A stretch of DNA of 64,000 bases from an uncultured Prevotella sp. (lineage in GTDB: Bacteria; Bacteroidota; Bacteroidia; Bacteroidales; Bacteroidaceae), in contig CAKQSF010000003.1 in the NCBI GenBank assembly GCA_934272845.1, positions 1 through 64,000 on the forward strand, written 5' to 3'. Within the stretch, counting starts at the first letter, position 1; every line of letters starts with the position of its first letter. The notes beneath the pieces were generated by a model, which was given only the letters and a program-made list of their open reading frames with translations, searched no databases and was not told the origin of the DNA. The translations under genes were made by a program, and so were the position numbers. Positions 27,358 to 37,469 of this stretch are shown here, in pieces.

Positions 27358-30300
27358 TTACATTTTGACAACCTTACCATCGGCAAGGCGCACAATCTTC
27401 ACGCCCTTATAGGATGACGTTGCTTTACGACCATCAAGGGTGTACTGTTCTGCTACACTATTGCCGTCATTGCGCTGTACGTTCTTCACGCCTGTAGGAG
27501 GGACGTCGCCATTCTTACAACAGAGCACGCATGATGTCTCTGGCATCTCTATGGTATTGTTCTCTATTGTCACATCGCCTTCCTTCACCCACATGTTATT
27601 CTCATCGAAATAGCCACGCTGTGCGGAGGTGACATTGAGCGATGCTGGTATGGTGAACGTACCACCCTTGGTTGATAGCAACAAAAACTCGTTGGAGGTA
27701 TGTTCTACGGCTATGGCCTGTGTTGTTACTTCATCTGGCGTGAAGGTGATGCCATAGTAGCCAGTCTCTGTATTGGCGCTGCCACCTGTGTAGTTATAGA
27801 CATAGAGTCCGCTACCCTGCTTGCGCACAGCGATGTCTCGCATACAGAGATTGAGAATCTTGTTGCGCTGGCGAACGTAGTTGATGTGGGTGCGTTCCTT
27901 CGGTGCTGTGCCATCGTTAGCATACAGTCCGTTGCCGTCAACGGGACCAAGGTTATAGTAGTCGTATGCTTTGTCGCCAGCGAGTGCTGCCATCTGATAG
28001 AATGGTGACGCAGCGTCCTTGGCGTCTATCTCCATCACCATGCGGTAATTCTTGCCGTTGGTGCCGAGTTGACCGTTGATATTGCCTTTGATTTGTCCGG
28101 CGTTGGTGCCGTAAACGTCAATACCTACAAAGTCAATGTTAGTGCCACCGTTGTTACGCTTTGACTCATTGGCAGAGGTGCGACCGCTGGTTTCGTATGA
28201 TACACAGTTAAGGCGAGTCCATGTAACGTACTTGGAGTTCTTGACTGCTGCGCCTACGTTGTGGTAATAGTCTATTATCTCGGCTGAAGTAGCACCGTTA
28301 TTGCCATGGCCACGAGCCTCATTGCCCAACTGCACGCCTACTACAGTGTGCGGATTGCCATTGTTCGCGTCCCAAAGGGCTACGTGTTCCATGACGCGTG
28401 ACAGTACATAAGCGTCACGACTGCGTAGGTTTGTGTCGCGCCAATCAAGGCTATACTCCCACGTGGTGCGAAGCATATTGAACTCAGACGTACCAGCTGA
28501 AGAGCATACATAGTCAGGGGTGCGCAGTTGGTAGCGACCGTTGGCACCGTTCCAAAGCCATTGCACGCGTCCGCCACTGCTCCATGAGAACCAGAGGAGT
28601 TCCATATGCATGCCGTACTTGTGGCACCAGTTGAGGTATTGGTCAAGGATTCGCCAGTCGAAATGGTTTTTCTCTGGTTCTACTTCACTCCAGAACAAGG
28701 GCACACTAACGGTATTAAAGCCATCGTCTGCAGCACGTTTGAACCATACTTCTATGTCTGCGTCGCTCCAACCAAGATAGCCTCGCATCTTGTCGGCACG
28801 CAACTGTATGTTGGTTCCGTAATAAGGCTTACCGTCAACACGTAGCACATACTTCTCTGAACCTTTCAAAGAGAGGTCTACGCTTGACACATTCTGCTGC
28901 ACGGGGGCTACAGGATACTGTGAGTTATAATACGCCTCACGTGCCGCATTGAGTGCGTCGGTCTGCGCTGTAGCATCAAGTGAAGGGTGATTCTTTAGTT
29001 CTACGAGAAACTTCTCGGCTGTATTCAGTGCCTCGTCAAAGGCTGCTGTACCAGGATATTCATTGGCTGTGCGTTCTGCCTTGGCTGCATTGACAACGCT
29101 TGCGAAGCCATCTACATTCGCAAGAACCTTCTGATAGTCGGCTACAGAAGCGTTTAGTTCGTCTATTAACGCCTTTAGTTCATCGTCAGCATCGCTCTCT
29201 TTCTTCGCCTCTGCAGTGGCAATGGTAGCGTCAAAAGAGGTGGTGTCATAGTTTATCTTTATCTCAGCCCTTACCTTCTTGGCGTTTTCGAGAACGTCTT
29301 GAAGCCAGAGAAACGTGGTAGCGGCATAGTTTACCTCCACTGCCGCTATCTTTTCGTTATACTTAAACAAAAGGGTAAAGGTACATTCGTCACCTGCCTC
29401 TACATGATTCTTGCCGCTTTCGGAGATACGCATCTGGCCTACACCGATACGACCGAGTGGGTCATAAACGCAATAGATATAGCCATTAGAGAATCCTGCG
29501 CGCTTACCGTCTTTGTTCAACCAATAACCTCTGGAGTCACCCTCTGCGGCATCATCGGACGCTGTAAAGAACTTACCGTCGGTATCGTATGTTCCCATCA
29601 CCACGTCACCGCTATTATCGTTCTTGTATTTGGCGTAGAGTTCGTCCTCGGTTATTCCGAGAGCCGTGGCAATGAGTTTGTTGTCTATGTCTATATACTT
29701 ACAAGCGAAGGTGGTATGCTGTGGAGAGTCCTTCATGGCGTAGGTTCCTGCCTTGGCTACTATAATGCCCTGCTTAAACGCTTCCGTTGATGCTATTAGG
29801 TCTTCCGCTGCTTTTTTCCATGCGTCTTCGCTGGCATCTACCGCTGCATCAACAAGATTCTGAAGGGTAGTGCGTGGCGTGCCGGTAACAAGAGCATAGT
29901 CATCACTGGCAAGAGCAGACTTTGCGTCTGCAAGTGCAGACTCATACGCCACCTTATATGTAGTGGTATAGGTTACGGCTACTACCGCTTTCTTGTCACC
30001 ATACTGGAATATCATGTGGAAAGTATAGTCATTTCCTGGCTGACAAAAGGTCTTGCCAACTTCCTTTGTAGGCATCTGACCTACGCCAACACGACCTAAT
30101 GGGTCGTAGACGAAGTACAGAGTACCTGCTGCCCAGCCTGCGCGTTTACCGTCACTGTTGAGCCAATAACCACGGAAGTCACCGTCGCCAGCATCGTTTG
30201 ACGCTTTGAAGATTGCGCCTGTAGCATCGTATGTGCAAAGGGTTACACTGCCAGAGTTGTCCGCTTTATAGTTGGCGGTGAAGTCTGCAAGACTTAGTCC

Positions 30301-31107
30301 GAGTGCCTTGGCTATGGCTTCGTTGTCTATATCATAATATGTACAAGCGTAACTGGTATGAAGCGGTGAGTCACTGAAGGCATAGTTGGCAACGTTAGAC
30401 GCTGCTGCTATGAAGTTAGTCTGTGCTGCTATTATCTGGTTTGCAGCGTTCTGCCATGCGCTTTCGTTGGCATCCACATCCGCATTTACAAGGTTCTGCA
30501 GGTTGGTGCGAAGCGCACCGTTAACTGCCGCATAGTCGTTGTTAGCAAGAACACTCTTTGCCTCCGCTACAGCCTTATCGTAAAGTGTTTTGTATGATAT
30601 GGTGTATGTAACGTCATACGTAGCGGTTACGGGGTTATTGGCATCTGCCGCATACTGCGCAACGAGTTTGAAGGCGAAGGATTTACCGTAAGACAGGTTA
30701 GCCTTTGGGTTCTGACCTATGCCGATAGTAAAGTCTTTGTAGTTCACTACATGATAGAACGAAGGAGTACCAGACCATCCTCCGAGTGAATGTCCGTCGG
30801 CATCATGCCAGTCGCCATGATTGCCGTCAGCACTGGCATACTTGCTATTTGCAGCGATTGCGGTGCCGTCCTTCTTCACTGAGAGTATTGTTACCTTACT
30901 GCCTGCGTTTGCAGTCAGGGCTTCTTCCGTTAGTCCGAGGTCTTTCGCTATCTGACTCTTGTCAAGTGGGAAATAAGTAGCGGTCCAGTCTTCTGTGCCG
31001 CTGAGGTCGTCAAGGAACGTATAACTCGCTGCTCTGGTCACAGACCAAGCACCAAGGAAGAGCATTACGAGTCCGAGGACGCCGATTTGTTTTAGTTTAT
31101 TCATCAT
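27358..31107 (-). CDS. Clan GH-A glycosidase (beta-galactosidase-like) with three DUF4859-like domains
   Basis: The 1249-residue protein has a signal peptide (about 1-27). DUF4859-like domains lie at about 28-172, 241-385 and 455-597, separated by FIVAR-like helices; a longer helical region covers 600-735. A TIM-barrel glycosidase domain follows (about 750-1130) and then a T9SS-like tail (YTLDGRKATSSYKGVKI). Glu930 in VGVQLGNE is the probable acid/base and Glu1026 in VMEID the probable nucleophile. The barrel start (GKPYYGTNIQLRADKMRGYLGW, FNTVSVPLFWSEVEPEKNHFDW) resembles GH35/GH42-type beta-galactosidases. The family number is uncertain. It starts 24 bases after the GH43 gene, in the same unit. 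Two start codons (ATG ATG) are adjacent. Confidence 0.75.
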   Translation of the reverse strand: MMNKLKQIGVLGLVMLFLGAWSVTRAASYTFLDDLSGTEDWTATYFPLDKSQIAKDLGLTEEALTANAGSKVTILSVKKDGTAIAANSKYASADGNHGDWHDADGHSLGGWSGTPSFYHVVNYKDFTIGIGQNPKANLSYGKSFAFKLVAQYAADANNPVTATYDVTYTISYKTLYDKAVAEAKSVLANNDYAAVNGALRTNLQNLVNADVDANESAWQNAANQIIAAQTNFIAAASNVANYAFSDSPLHTSYACTYYDIDNEAIAKALGLSLADFTANYKADNSGSVTLCTYDATGAIFKASNDAGDGDFRGYWLNSDGKRAGWAAGTLYFVYDPLGRVGVGQMPTKEVGKTFCQPGNDYTFHMIFQYGDKKAVVAVTYTTTYKVAYESALADAKSALASDDYALVTGTPRTTLQNLVDAAVDASEDAWKKAAEDLIASTEAFKQGIIVAKAGTYAMKDSPQHTTFACKYIDIDNKLIATALGITEDELYAKYKNDNSGDVVMGTYDTDGKFFTASDDAAEGDSRGYWLNKDGKRAGFSNGYIYCVYDPLGRIGVGQMRISESGKNHVEAGDECTFTLLFKYNEKIAAVEVNYAATTFLWLQDVLENAKKVRAEIKINYDTTSFDATIATAEAKKESDADDELKALIDELNASVADYQKVLANVDGFASVVNAAKAERTANEYPGTAAFDEALNTAEKFLVELKNHPSLDATAQTDALNAAREAYYNSQYPVAPVQQNVSSVDLSLKGSEKYVLRVDGKPYYGTNIQLRADKMRGYLGWSDADIEVWFKRAADDGFNTVSVPLFWSEVEPEKNHFDWRILDQYLNWCHKYGMHMELLWFSWSSGGRVQWLWNGANGRYQLRTPDYVCSSAGTSEFNMLRTTWEYSLDWRDTNLRSRDAYVLSRVMEHVALWDANNGNPHTVVGVQLGNEARGHGNNGATSAEIIDYYHNVGAAVKNSKYVTWTRLNCVSYETSGRTSANESKRNNGGTNIDFVGIDVYGTNAGQIKGNINGQLGTNGKNYRMVMEIDAKDAASPFYQMAALAGDKAYDYYNLGPVDGNGLYANDGTAPKERTHINYVRQRNKILNLCMRDIAVRKQGSGLYVYNYTGGSANTETGYYGITFTPDEVTTQAIAVEHTSNEFLLLSTKGGTFTIPASLNVTSAQRGYFDENNMWVKEGDVTIENNTIEMPETSCVLCCKNGDVPPTGVKNVQRNDGNSVAEQYTLDGRKATSSYKGVKIVRLADGKVVKM

Positions 31108-31131
31108 TTCTTATTGTTTTTTATTCACACT

Positions 31132-33759
31132 TTAGAATAATATTGTCTTCGCCTCTGTGCGTCCATCAGTATAGGTTACCTTCTCAATGTATATTCCTTT
31201 ACTGGGAGTTGTGACCTCTACGCCGTTGACTGTATAGTATTTCACGCTGCTTACCTCTTTGCTTCCACCTTTGTCAGCGGTAGTTTCCTCTATGCCTGTT
31301 GCGTTATTGGCAAGCACTACGTTTACCTCTGCTATGGAAGCGGCACCACCATCAGTCTTGGTAATCTTGATGTAACGGCACTTCTTTTCTGCGAATGTAA
31401 CCTCGGTCCAATACGGTAGCCATGTGGTCTTGTAGACAGTAGACCACGTTATGCCATTGGTACTTGTCTGAACCATACAGTTACGGATGAGTCCTGCGCT
31501 ATAATCCATACGCGGAGTGATTACAACGCCCTTGATATTCTGCATTGATCCCATGTCAATAGTCAGATACTTGGCACTGCTGTCGCTGTCACCGTCGGAG
31601 GAAGTGCGCCAGAACGTGTTTACATTACCATCTATTGCTGCCGTAGCGGGATAGGAAGAGTGCTCGCTACTCTTTGCCTTTATCTTAAACTTAGTACGGT
31701 CGGCAAAGACGTTTTCGGTTGGTGTCTCGCGCCATTCGCCCGTTACGAAGTTGATATCAAAACGCTCGCGACAGTCAAGGTTGGCACTTGAACCATTGAA
31801 AGACACTGGGAAGATGATAGTCTTTGTCTCTGCCAGACCTGGGTCTTGCCAACGGTCACCAACATAAAGGTATGTAGTTTTCTTAGTACCCTTTATCGTT
31901 AAGATAGCGGCTGCCTGTGTATCGTAAGCGTAATAGTTGCCTACATTAGTGAGTCCTGTCCAACCTGACTTGAGATTGGTTGTGTATGACATCTTGCACT
32001 GGTTAGGTTCCCAACCAGAACATGCAGAGTTGAACATGAAGTAACGGTTGTCTACACGTACAATGGCAGGTGCCTCACGTCCTTGTCCCTTAAACAACAC
32101 GGTCTTTTCCACTGCGCTATGGTAGTCATCGCTAAGACGGAAGAGTCCCAGGTTGGAGTTTTCGTCTGTCGTTGAGATAAAGTATGCTGTGCCATCCTCA
32201 TCTTGGAACACGTTACAGTCACGCGACTTGGTGTTGACTGGCTGTCCGCTCCATATCTTTTTGTATGCTCCGTTGACAGAATCACACTCGAAACACGCTG
32301 CTTCTGATGCTCCGTAGTTGCCTTGTTCATAGTGACACCACACCACATACTTGCTGGTCTTAGGATTATAAAGCAGTTTAGGACGCTCAATGAAGCGACC
32401 ATGTCCCAGTTCTGAAGCCGTAACACCATTCTCTATTATCTTCTTTTCGAACTTCCAGTTAACGAGGTCAACGGAAGAGTAAAGGTTTACATCAGGCGTC
32501 CAAGGGGCTGATGGCGCTGCTGCACGGTCCTCACCACACATATACCAGATATCACCTACGCGGATAAAGCCAGGACCATGAGCCTGAACTGAGGCACCAG
32601 TGTTGGTCGCTGTCCATGCGTTGCCGTTCTTTATTGTAACCCATTCGTCTGGGCGATTGGCGAGATATGTTGCCTGTGCCTTGCTTACTGCATCTATGAT
32701 TGCTTGATAATCTGCTATTTCCTTGGCATTTTCTTTTGCTTCTTCGGCTGCTGCGATGGCATTTTTTAGGTCTTCTTTACCATCATAATTAGTCTCGGCA
32801 ATCTGTAATCGCGCCACTCTTATAGCGGCATCTGCCTTGAAAGCAAGTGAAAAGGCAGTGCTTCGCTCGTTCACTTCAAGCAGTTTTTCTATCATCCATG
32901 CCGTCTGATCCTCGTCGAGTGCATAGTATTCAAGGGTCTTATTGTACAGGGCGATGATGTCATCCTTCTGCACAAAGGATGTGGATTTAACGTCATTGTA
33001 TAGCGTTGTTACCGCCTTCTTCATATCATCGTAGGCATTCGTGATAGTCCAGAAGTTGTCATGAGCCTGCTGTAACAACTTTATCGCAGCACGTTTTTCA
33101 GTAATGTCCGATGCTGTCTCTGCCGCATTCAATGCTGTTTCTATCTCTTCCTTGTTATAATAAGTCTGACGTCCGGTCGTTGACATATCGCCTTTGCATA
33201 TCATCACATTGGAATTGAGCACTGACTCTACCTCACTATCTGACGTTTCCTCGTATATTTTATATGTAACATTAATTGGAACGACTACCGACTCGCCATT
33301 GGCTGGAGTGTATTTCACCATAAGACGGAAACGGAAAGTATTGCCGTAAGCCAGTCCTGCCTTAGGATTTTGACCTACTCCGATAGTAAAATCCTTGTAG
33401 TTTACCACGTGATAGAAAGAAGGTGTGCCGCTCCAGCCGCCACATGAATAACCGTTGGCATCATGCCAGTCACCGTTATTGCCGTTAGCACTTGCGTAAG
33501 AGCCATTAGGAGCAACGTATGTTCCGTCTGATTTAACGGAGTAGACCACAACAGAACTACCGCCAAGCGATACTAACTCGTCTTCTGTAATGCCGAGTTG
33601 CTTGGCTATTGCAGCCTTGTCTAAAGCGAAATACGTCGCTGTCCAGTCCTCGGTGGCACTGAGATCGTCATAGAATGTCGCAGTCTGCAGACTGACTGCC
33701 CACGTTTGTACGCTGCCTGCAACAAAGATTGATGATAGGATAAGATGTTTAAGTTCCAT
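31132..33759 (-). CDS. GH43 family glycosidase with DUF4859-like and F5/8-type C domains
   Basis: The 875-residue protein has a signal peptide (about 1-21), a DUF4859-like domain (about 25-170) and helices (about 175-370). A five-bladed GH43 domain (about 375-680) follows, then an F5/8-type C (discoidin, CBM32-like) domain (about 695-815) and a T9SS-like tail (YYTVNGVEVTTPSKGIYI). GH43 features are SRDCNVFQDEDGTAYFIS (Asp514) and REAPAI with the probable acid Glu562, followed by a FNSACSGWEPNQ segment. The usual Asp general base near the domain start is not evident (AHGPGFIRVGDIWY), as in the beta-1,3-galactanase-like GH43 subfamilies. Substrates could be galactan or arabinogalactan side chains. 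It is first in a unit led by the operator at 33861. Confidence 0.82.
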   Translation of the reverse strand: MELKHLILSSIFVAGSVQTWAVSLQTATFYDDLSATEDWTATYFALDKAAIAKQLGITEDELVSLGGSSVVVYSVKSDGTYVAPNGSYASANGNNGDWHDANGYSCGGWSGTPSFYHVVNYKDFTIGVGQNPKAGLAYGNTFRFRLMVKYTPANGESVVVPINVTYKIYEETSDSEVESVLNSNVMICKGDMSTTGRQTYYNKEEIETALNAAETASDITEKRAAIKLLQQAHDNFWTITNAYDDMKKAVTTLYNDVKSTSFVQKDDIIALYNKTLEYYALDEDQTAWMIEKLLEVNERSTAFSLAFKADAAIRVARLQIAETNYDGKEDLKNAIAAAEEAKENAKEIADYQAIIDAVSKAQATYLANRPDEWVTIKNGNAWTATNTGASVQAHGPGFIRVGDIWYMCGEDRAAAPSAPWTPDVNLYSSVDLVNWKFEKKIIENGVTASELGHGRFIERPKLLYNPKTSKYVVWCHYEQGNYGASEAACFECDSVNGAYKKIWSGQPVNTKSRDCNVFQDEDGTAYFISTTDENSNLGLFRLSDDYHSAVEKTVLFKGQGREAPAIVRVDNRYFMFNSACSGWEPNQCKMSYTTNLKSGWTGLTNVGNYYAYDTQAAAILTIKGTKKTTYLYVGDRWQDPGLAETKTIIFPVSFNGSSANLDCRERFDINFVTGEWRETPTENVFADRTKFKIKAKSSEHSSYPATAAIDGNVNTFWRTSSDGDSDSSAKYLTIDMGSMQNIKGVVITPRMDYSAGLIRNCMVQTSTNGITWSTVYKTTWLPYWTEVTFAEKKCRYIKITKTDGGAASIAEVNVVLANNATGIEETTADKGGSKEVSSVKYYTVNGVEVTTPSKGIYIEKVTYTDGRTEAKTILF

Positions 33760-33809
33760 ATTTTTCTCTATTGTTTAGTCGTTTTTGTTTCTTCGTTTTA
33801 GTCTTGATG

Positions 33810-33840
33810 CAAAGGTAATCAGTAACTTTATAAAGACATA
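33810..33840 (-). promoter_or_regulatory. Promoter of the GH43/GH-A unit
   Basis: On the minus strand TATG (33837-33840, three of four against TTTG), a 19-base spacer and TACCTTTG (33810-33817). The operator begins 43 bases upstream of the -7 box. Confidence 0.65.
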
Positions 33841-33860
33841 ATTAATGTGTTTCAAAAGAA

Positions 33861-33903
33861 AGGGGATTATTCACCAACAGTGTTTCTGAACATTTCACCA
33901 CCT
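33861..33903 (-). promoter_or_regulatory. PUL operator palindrome, copy D, with an extra half-site
   Basis: The left arm AGGGGATTATTCACCAAC (33861-33878) matches the consensus at 14 of 18 positions. The right arm CTGAACATTTCACCACCT (33886-33903) matches at 13 of 18. The left arm pairs better with an additional segment, TTGAATGAATAATCCC (33904-33919), which looks like a third half-site. On the minus strand the outer hairpin is followed by TTTTCTTTT and may terminate the upstream unit. Confidence 0.68.
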
Positions 33904-33935
33904 TTGAATGAATAATCCCACTACAAACTTAAAAC

Positions 33936-36900
33936 CTACTTTATGAAAAATTTCTTTCCTTTCTTTATCAATATGCCTTTTTCTCCATTGCCTGCAGGCT
34001 GTCCTGCTACGTTATAAATTACTTCATTTGTTGCCTCTTTATTACCATTAGCGACACCATTTATCGCGGTTTCATCGCTAATGCGTATCATTCTGAAGCG
34101 TCCAAGCGATATAAATGTTTGGTCTTTACTAGCACTTGCATTGATGGTTAACGTAACATTGCCGGCTGTTTTAATTGGTAACACGAGCCATGTATTATCC
34201 CATCCATAGCCGAACATCTGCCCACTGTTTCCCTTTACGGTCAAAGGCACTACTGTTTCACCATCTGATGTAGTGACGGTAAGCGTTGAAACGTCAAGGT
34301 CTTTGCCACGACTCATCAAGGAAATGAGATAAGTTCCCTCTCCTACTCCACTGACAGTCTGCTCCATTTTGAAGTCAAAGGAGGAGTTTCCCTGCCCCCA
34401 ACTGCCGTAGTTTACGAAGTAAGGGTTGGCTGATGTGTCGTAACTTGCTTCGTTGACTATATTCTTAAAGCCTGCAATGAAGGTGGTTATAGTCCAATCT
34501 TCTGCCGTTGAACCATTGTTATATGCAAACTCTGGGTTGGCGATAAGGTTTTCCTCAGTCCCAATAGCCTCAGCATCTGCGTTGGAGAGAATAACTGCAC
34601 GCAACGCTTTGTTAACTTCCTCAGCATACTGTTCAGCCTGAATTGCAGAGACAGGTTCATTCTTACATATAGCCAACAGGGCTGACTGTTTGCTTTTTGC
34701 AGCGTATGGATAATCCTGACACGCTGTCATTGCCTTGGAAACAGCAGCGGAATATTCATCAAAACTAACCTTCGCATCAACGAATGACGCTACTTTACGA
34801 TACAACTGCTGCGTTGCTCTGGCGTAATCTGTTGTTACTGGGTTGCCAACTGCACTCTGTAGGTCTGTGCGTACAGTTCCATTTACGTTCTCATAGTTTT
34901 CACTTACAAGCAGGTTCTTGGCCGTTCTCAATTCTTTTTCATACACTCCTTGTGCATTTGTCGCCTCTACCTTAAACTCAAACACTACTCTTCTTGGTGC
35001 CGCTCCTGTTGGAAGGTATGTCAATGCCTGCCGTATTGTATAGACATCGCCATCCTTCCAAGAAGCGGGATACTGACCTATGTTAAACACAAAATTGTTT
35101 TTATCAAACTCTGAGAATATGACGGATACCTTACCTGTACTCTCCCAATTCGTCACTTTGCCCTCTTCAGTGAACCAATGCCCTGGGGCACCAGCCGTAG
35201 ATGTCGTGTTTACCGTGCCATCGGGTTCTATCGCGGCGTATGTTATTTGGGTTCCGAAGAGCGATTTCACTTCGCTTACACTGATACCGAATGCCTTTGC
35301 TACCGCAGCAATATCCACTTTCACTGGCACTGTGGGGTAACCCGTACTGCCCGACACCGAAGATGGTGTCTCACCAACGTTCATTTTCAGGGTATCCGTA
35401 AACGATACATTCTTCGTTGACACCTCTGCCTTAGCAGGAGTGCGTGCCATCCATACCTCCATCTGCCCCGCCCCGCGGTTTGCCCAGGCATAATAAGGAA
35501 TGGCAGTGAGTTTCTTTGACGTTGCACTTATATCGCCTTTGTCATCATACTCACTCTCCGCACCGTTTATTTCAAGCACCTTCACGTTATTGTTAGGCAA
35601 TTCTCCTAACAGCGTATTGTCGTCACGCACCGTTATAGTGGCATCATCAGGCACCACACTTGTAAGCACTTCTCCATCGTTGTCCTTCCATTCCAGACAG
35701 TAAACTATCGGTCCTCGCTCCAGCGATACCTTGCCTCTGTCTGCTACCACCTTGTCATCGGCAACGACTCGCCTTACGTTCATGGGGAAGTTGAATGATA
35801 GTTCATCACCTTTCTGCCACACTCTGCTTACGGTCATGTAGCCTTTCTCTTCTTTATAGTCTACCTTCTTACCGTTAAGTAGCAGTTCTATCGGTGTGCT
35901 GTCATCGTTAATATAAGAGTATAGTTCTCCTGGGCACGGCTTTCCCTTTGCCCATGCTGGTATACGTACCTTTAATGTTGCCTCGCTCTGCGGTGCATTG
36001 TCAACGGATAGTCTTACTGCTCCATCCCAAGGATAATCTGTCTTCTGCGTCAACGTTATTTTGTTCCCCTCCCCAAGGTCAACGGTCGTGCTACCTTGTA
36101 CATATAGATTCACATACACCGTATCGCCATTATGGGCATATATATACCCTGGCACGGACGGAATGAAACGACATAGGTTGCTCGGACAACATGCACAACC
36201 GAACCATGCCGAACGACTGTAACCTCCTGTTGACTCCAAGGGATTAGGATAAAAGAAGTGATCGCCCGACAAACTGATGCCTGACAGTACACCATTATAT
36301 AATGTACGCTCTATAACGTCATAGTATTTAGAGTCACCATACGTAAGGAACATACGCCAGTTCCAATACACATTGGCTATGGCAGCACACGTTTCGTTGT
36401 ACGCTGTGAGGTTCGGCAGGTCATAATTCGCACCAAACTTCTCGCCATCGTGTATTGCTCCTATTCCTCCGGTGATGTAATACTTCTTCTCTACCACGTT
36501 ATTCCATATCTCATCTATAGCGGTTTGGTATTCCTTAGCATGCATTATTGCCGCCACGTCTGCCATTCCTGAGTACATATATGTGGCTCTCACTGCATGT
36601 CCCACCGCCTCTCTTTGGTCAGCCGGTGGCATGTGGCTTTGGTCATACTCATAATGTTTACTGTTAGGTCCATTCACTCCTCTGATGTCAAGGAAGTACT
36701 TTGCGAGTTTCAGATAGTCCTCCTTGCCCGTAATACGATACATCTTTACAAGTCCCATCTCTACAATCTGGTGTCCTGGCTCATACGCTAACCCGTCTTT
36801 AAGGAAGCGTTGCACAAGAAGGTCTGCGTTTTTACACGCCACATCAAGCAACCCTCTCTCGCCTGTAGCTTGATAATGTGCCGCAGCAGCCTCAAAAAGG

Positions 36901-37424
36901 TGTCCTGAATTATACAGTTCGTGGCTCAGGTCTGGGTCTTTCTCCCACCTCTCTGTCCCCAGCCAACTATGCAGACTGCCTGGCTTGCCTGCTGTTCTCG
37001 CTGTAGTTAGGTAACCATCTGGCTCTTGTGCATCAGCAACAATCTTCACCAACTGATCCATCTTTTCCTTGATATTCTCCGAAGGCATCATCTTATACGA
37101 GTAAGACATACCTTCTAATATCTTGTATATATCGGTATCATCGAAGGTATAGTCCGTTGCAAACCAGCCAAGACTATAGTCTCCTTTCATTATCGCCGCT
37201 GCCTTAAGGAAGTTGTCCACTCTGCCCGTGTTCCAACATTGGTCAAGGGCAATAGGTATTGTCGTCTTCTGGTTCTGCTCAAGACGCGGCAACCAGAAGT
37301 TATCCTTCAGTGTTACATCGCTGAAAGGTACGCCCTGTATGGGGTAATCGCCATAGTTCTGTGCATTAGTACACAGAGTTCCCGCAAATAACAACGCAAG
37401 TGCAGACACGTATTTCTTTATCAT
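33936..37424 (-). CDS. GH127 beta-L-arabinofuranosidase fused to DUF4859-like and jelly-roll domains
   Basis: The 1162-residue protein has a signal peptide (about 1-21) and a GH127 module (about 25-660) with Glu328, Glu344, Cys346 and Cys412-Cys413 in the same motifs as the 686-residue enzyme (YNETC, CACCP). A DUF4859-like domain follows at about 685-830 (KVDIAAVAKAFGIS, GHWFTEEG, FNIGQYP). Then come a helical stretch (about 835-960), a carbohydrate-binding-like jelly roll (about 965-1110, NPEFAYNNGSTAEDW) and a T9SS-like tail (YNVAGQPAGNGEKGILI). At about twice the usual family length, it is a fusion of the enzyme with binding modules. It follows the CE12-type gene by 45 bases and shares its promoter. 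Confidence 0.88.
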   Translation of the reverse strand: MIKKYVSALALLFAGTLCTNAQNYGDYPIQGVPFSDVTLKDNFWLPRLEQNQKTTIPIALDQCWNTGRVDNFLKAAAIMKGDYSLGWFATDYTFDDTDIYKILEGMSYSYKMMPSENIKEKMDQLVKIVADAQEPDGYLTTARTAGKPGSLHSWLGTERWEKDPDLSHELYNSGHLFEAAAAHYQATGERGLLDVACKNADLLVQRFLKDGLAYEPGHQIVEMGLVKMYRITGKEDYLKLAKYFLDIRGVNGPNSKHYEYDQSHMPPADQREAVGHAVRATYMYSGMADVAAIMHAKEYQTAIDEIWNNVVEKKYYITGGIGAIHDGEKFGANYDLPNLTAYNETCAAIANVYWNWRMFLTYGDSKYYDVIERTLYNGVLSGISLSGDHFFYPNPLESTGGYSRSAWFGCACCPSNLCRFIPSVPGYIYAHNGDTVYVNLYVQGSTTVDLGEGNKITLTQKTDYPWDGAVRLSVDNAPQSEATLKVRIPAWAKGKPCPGELYSYINDDSTPIELLLNGKKVDYKEEKGYMTVSRVWQKGDELSFNFPMNVRRVVADDKVVADRGKVSLERGPIVYCLEWKDNDGEVLTSVVPDDATITVRDDNTLLGELPNNNVKVLEINGAESEYDDKGDISATSKKLTAIPYYAWANRGAGQMEVWMARTPAKAEVSTKNVSFTDTLKMNVGETPSSVSGSTGYPTVPVKVDIAAVAKAFGISVSEVKSLFGTQITYAAIEPDGTVNTTSTAGAPGHWFTEEGKVTNWESTGKVSVIFSEFDKNNFVFNIGQYPASWKDGDVYTIRQALTYLPTGAAPRRVVFEFKVEATNAQGVYEKELRTAKNLLVSENYENVNGTVRTDLQSAVGNPVTTDYARATQQLYRKVASFVDAKVSFDEYSAAVSKAMTACQDYPYAAKSKQSALLAICKNEPVSAIQAEQYAEEVNKALRAVILSNADAEAIGTEENLIANPEFAYNNGSTAEDWTITTFIAGFKNIVNEASYDTSANPYFVNYGSWGQGNSSFDFKMEQTVSGVGEGTYLISLMSRGKDLDVSTLTVTTSDGETVVPLTVKGNSGQMFGYGWDNTWLVLPIKTAGNVTLTINASASKDQTFISLGRFRMIRISDETAINGVANGNKEATNEVIYNVAGQPAGNGEKGILIKKGKKFFIK

Positions 37425-37469
37425 AATTGTACGTTTAGGTTATGGTTTTGTTATATTATTCTCTTCATC

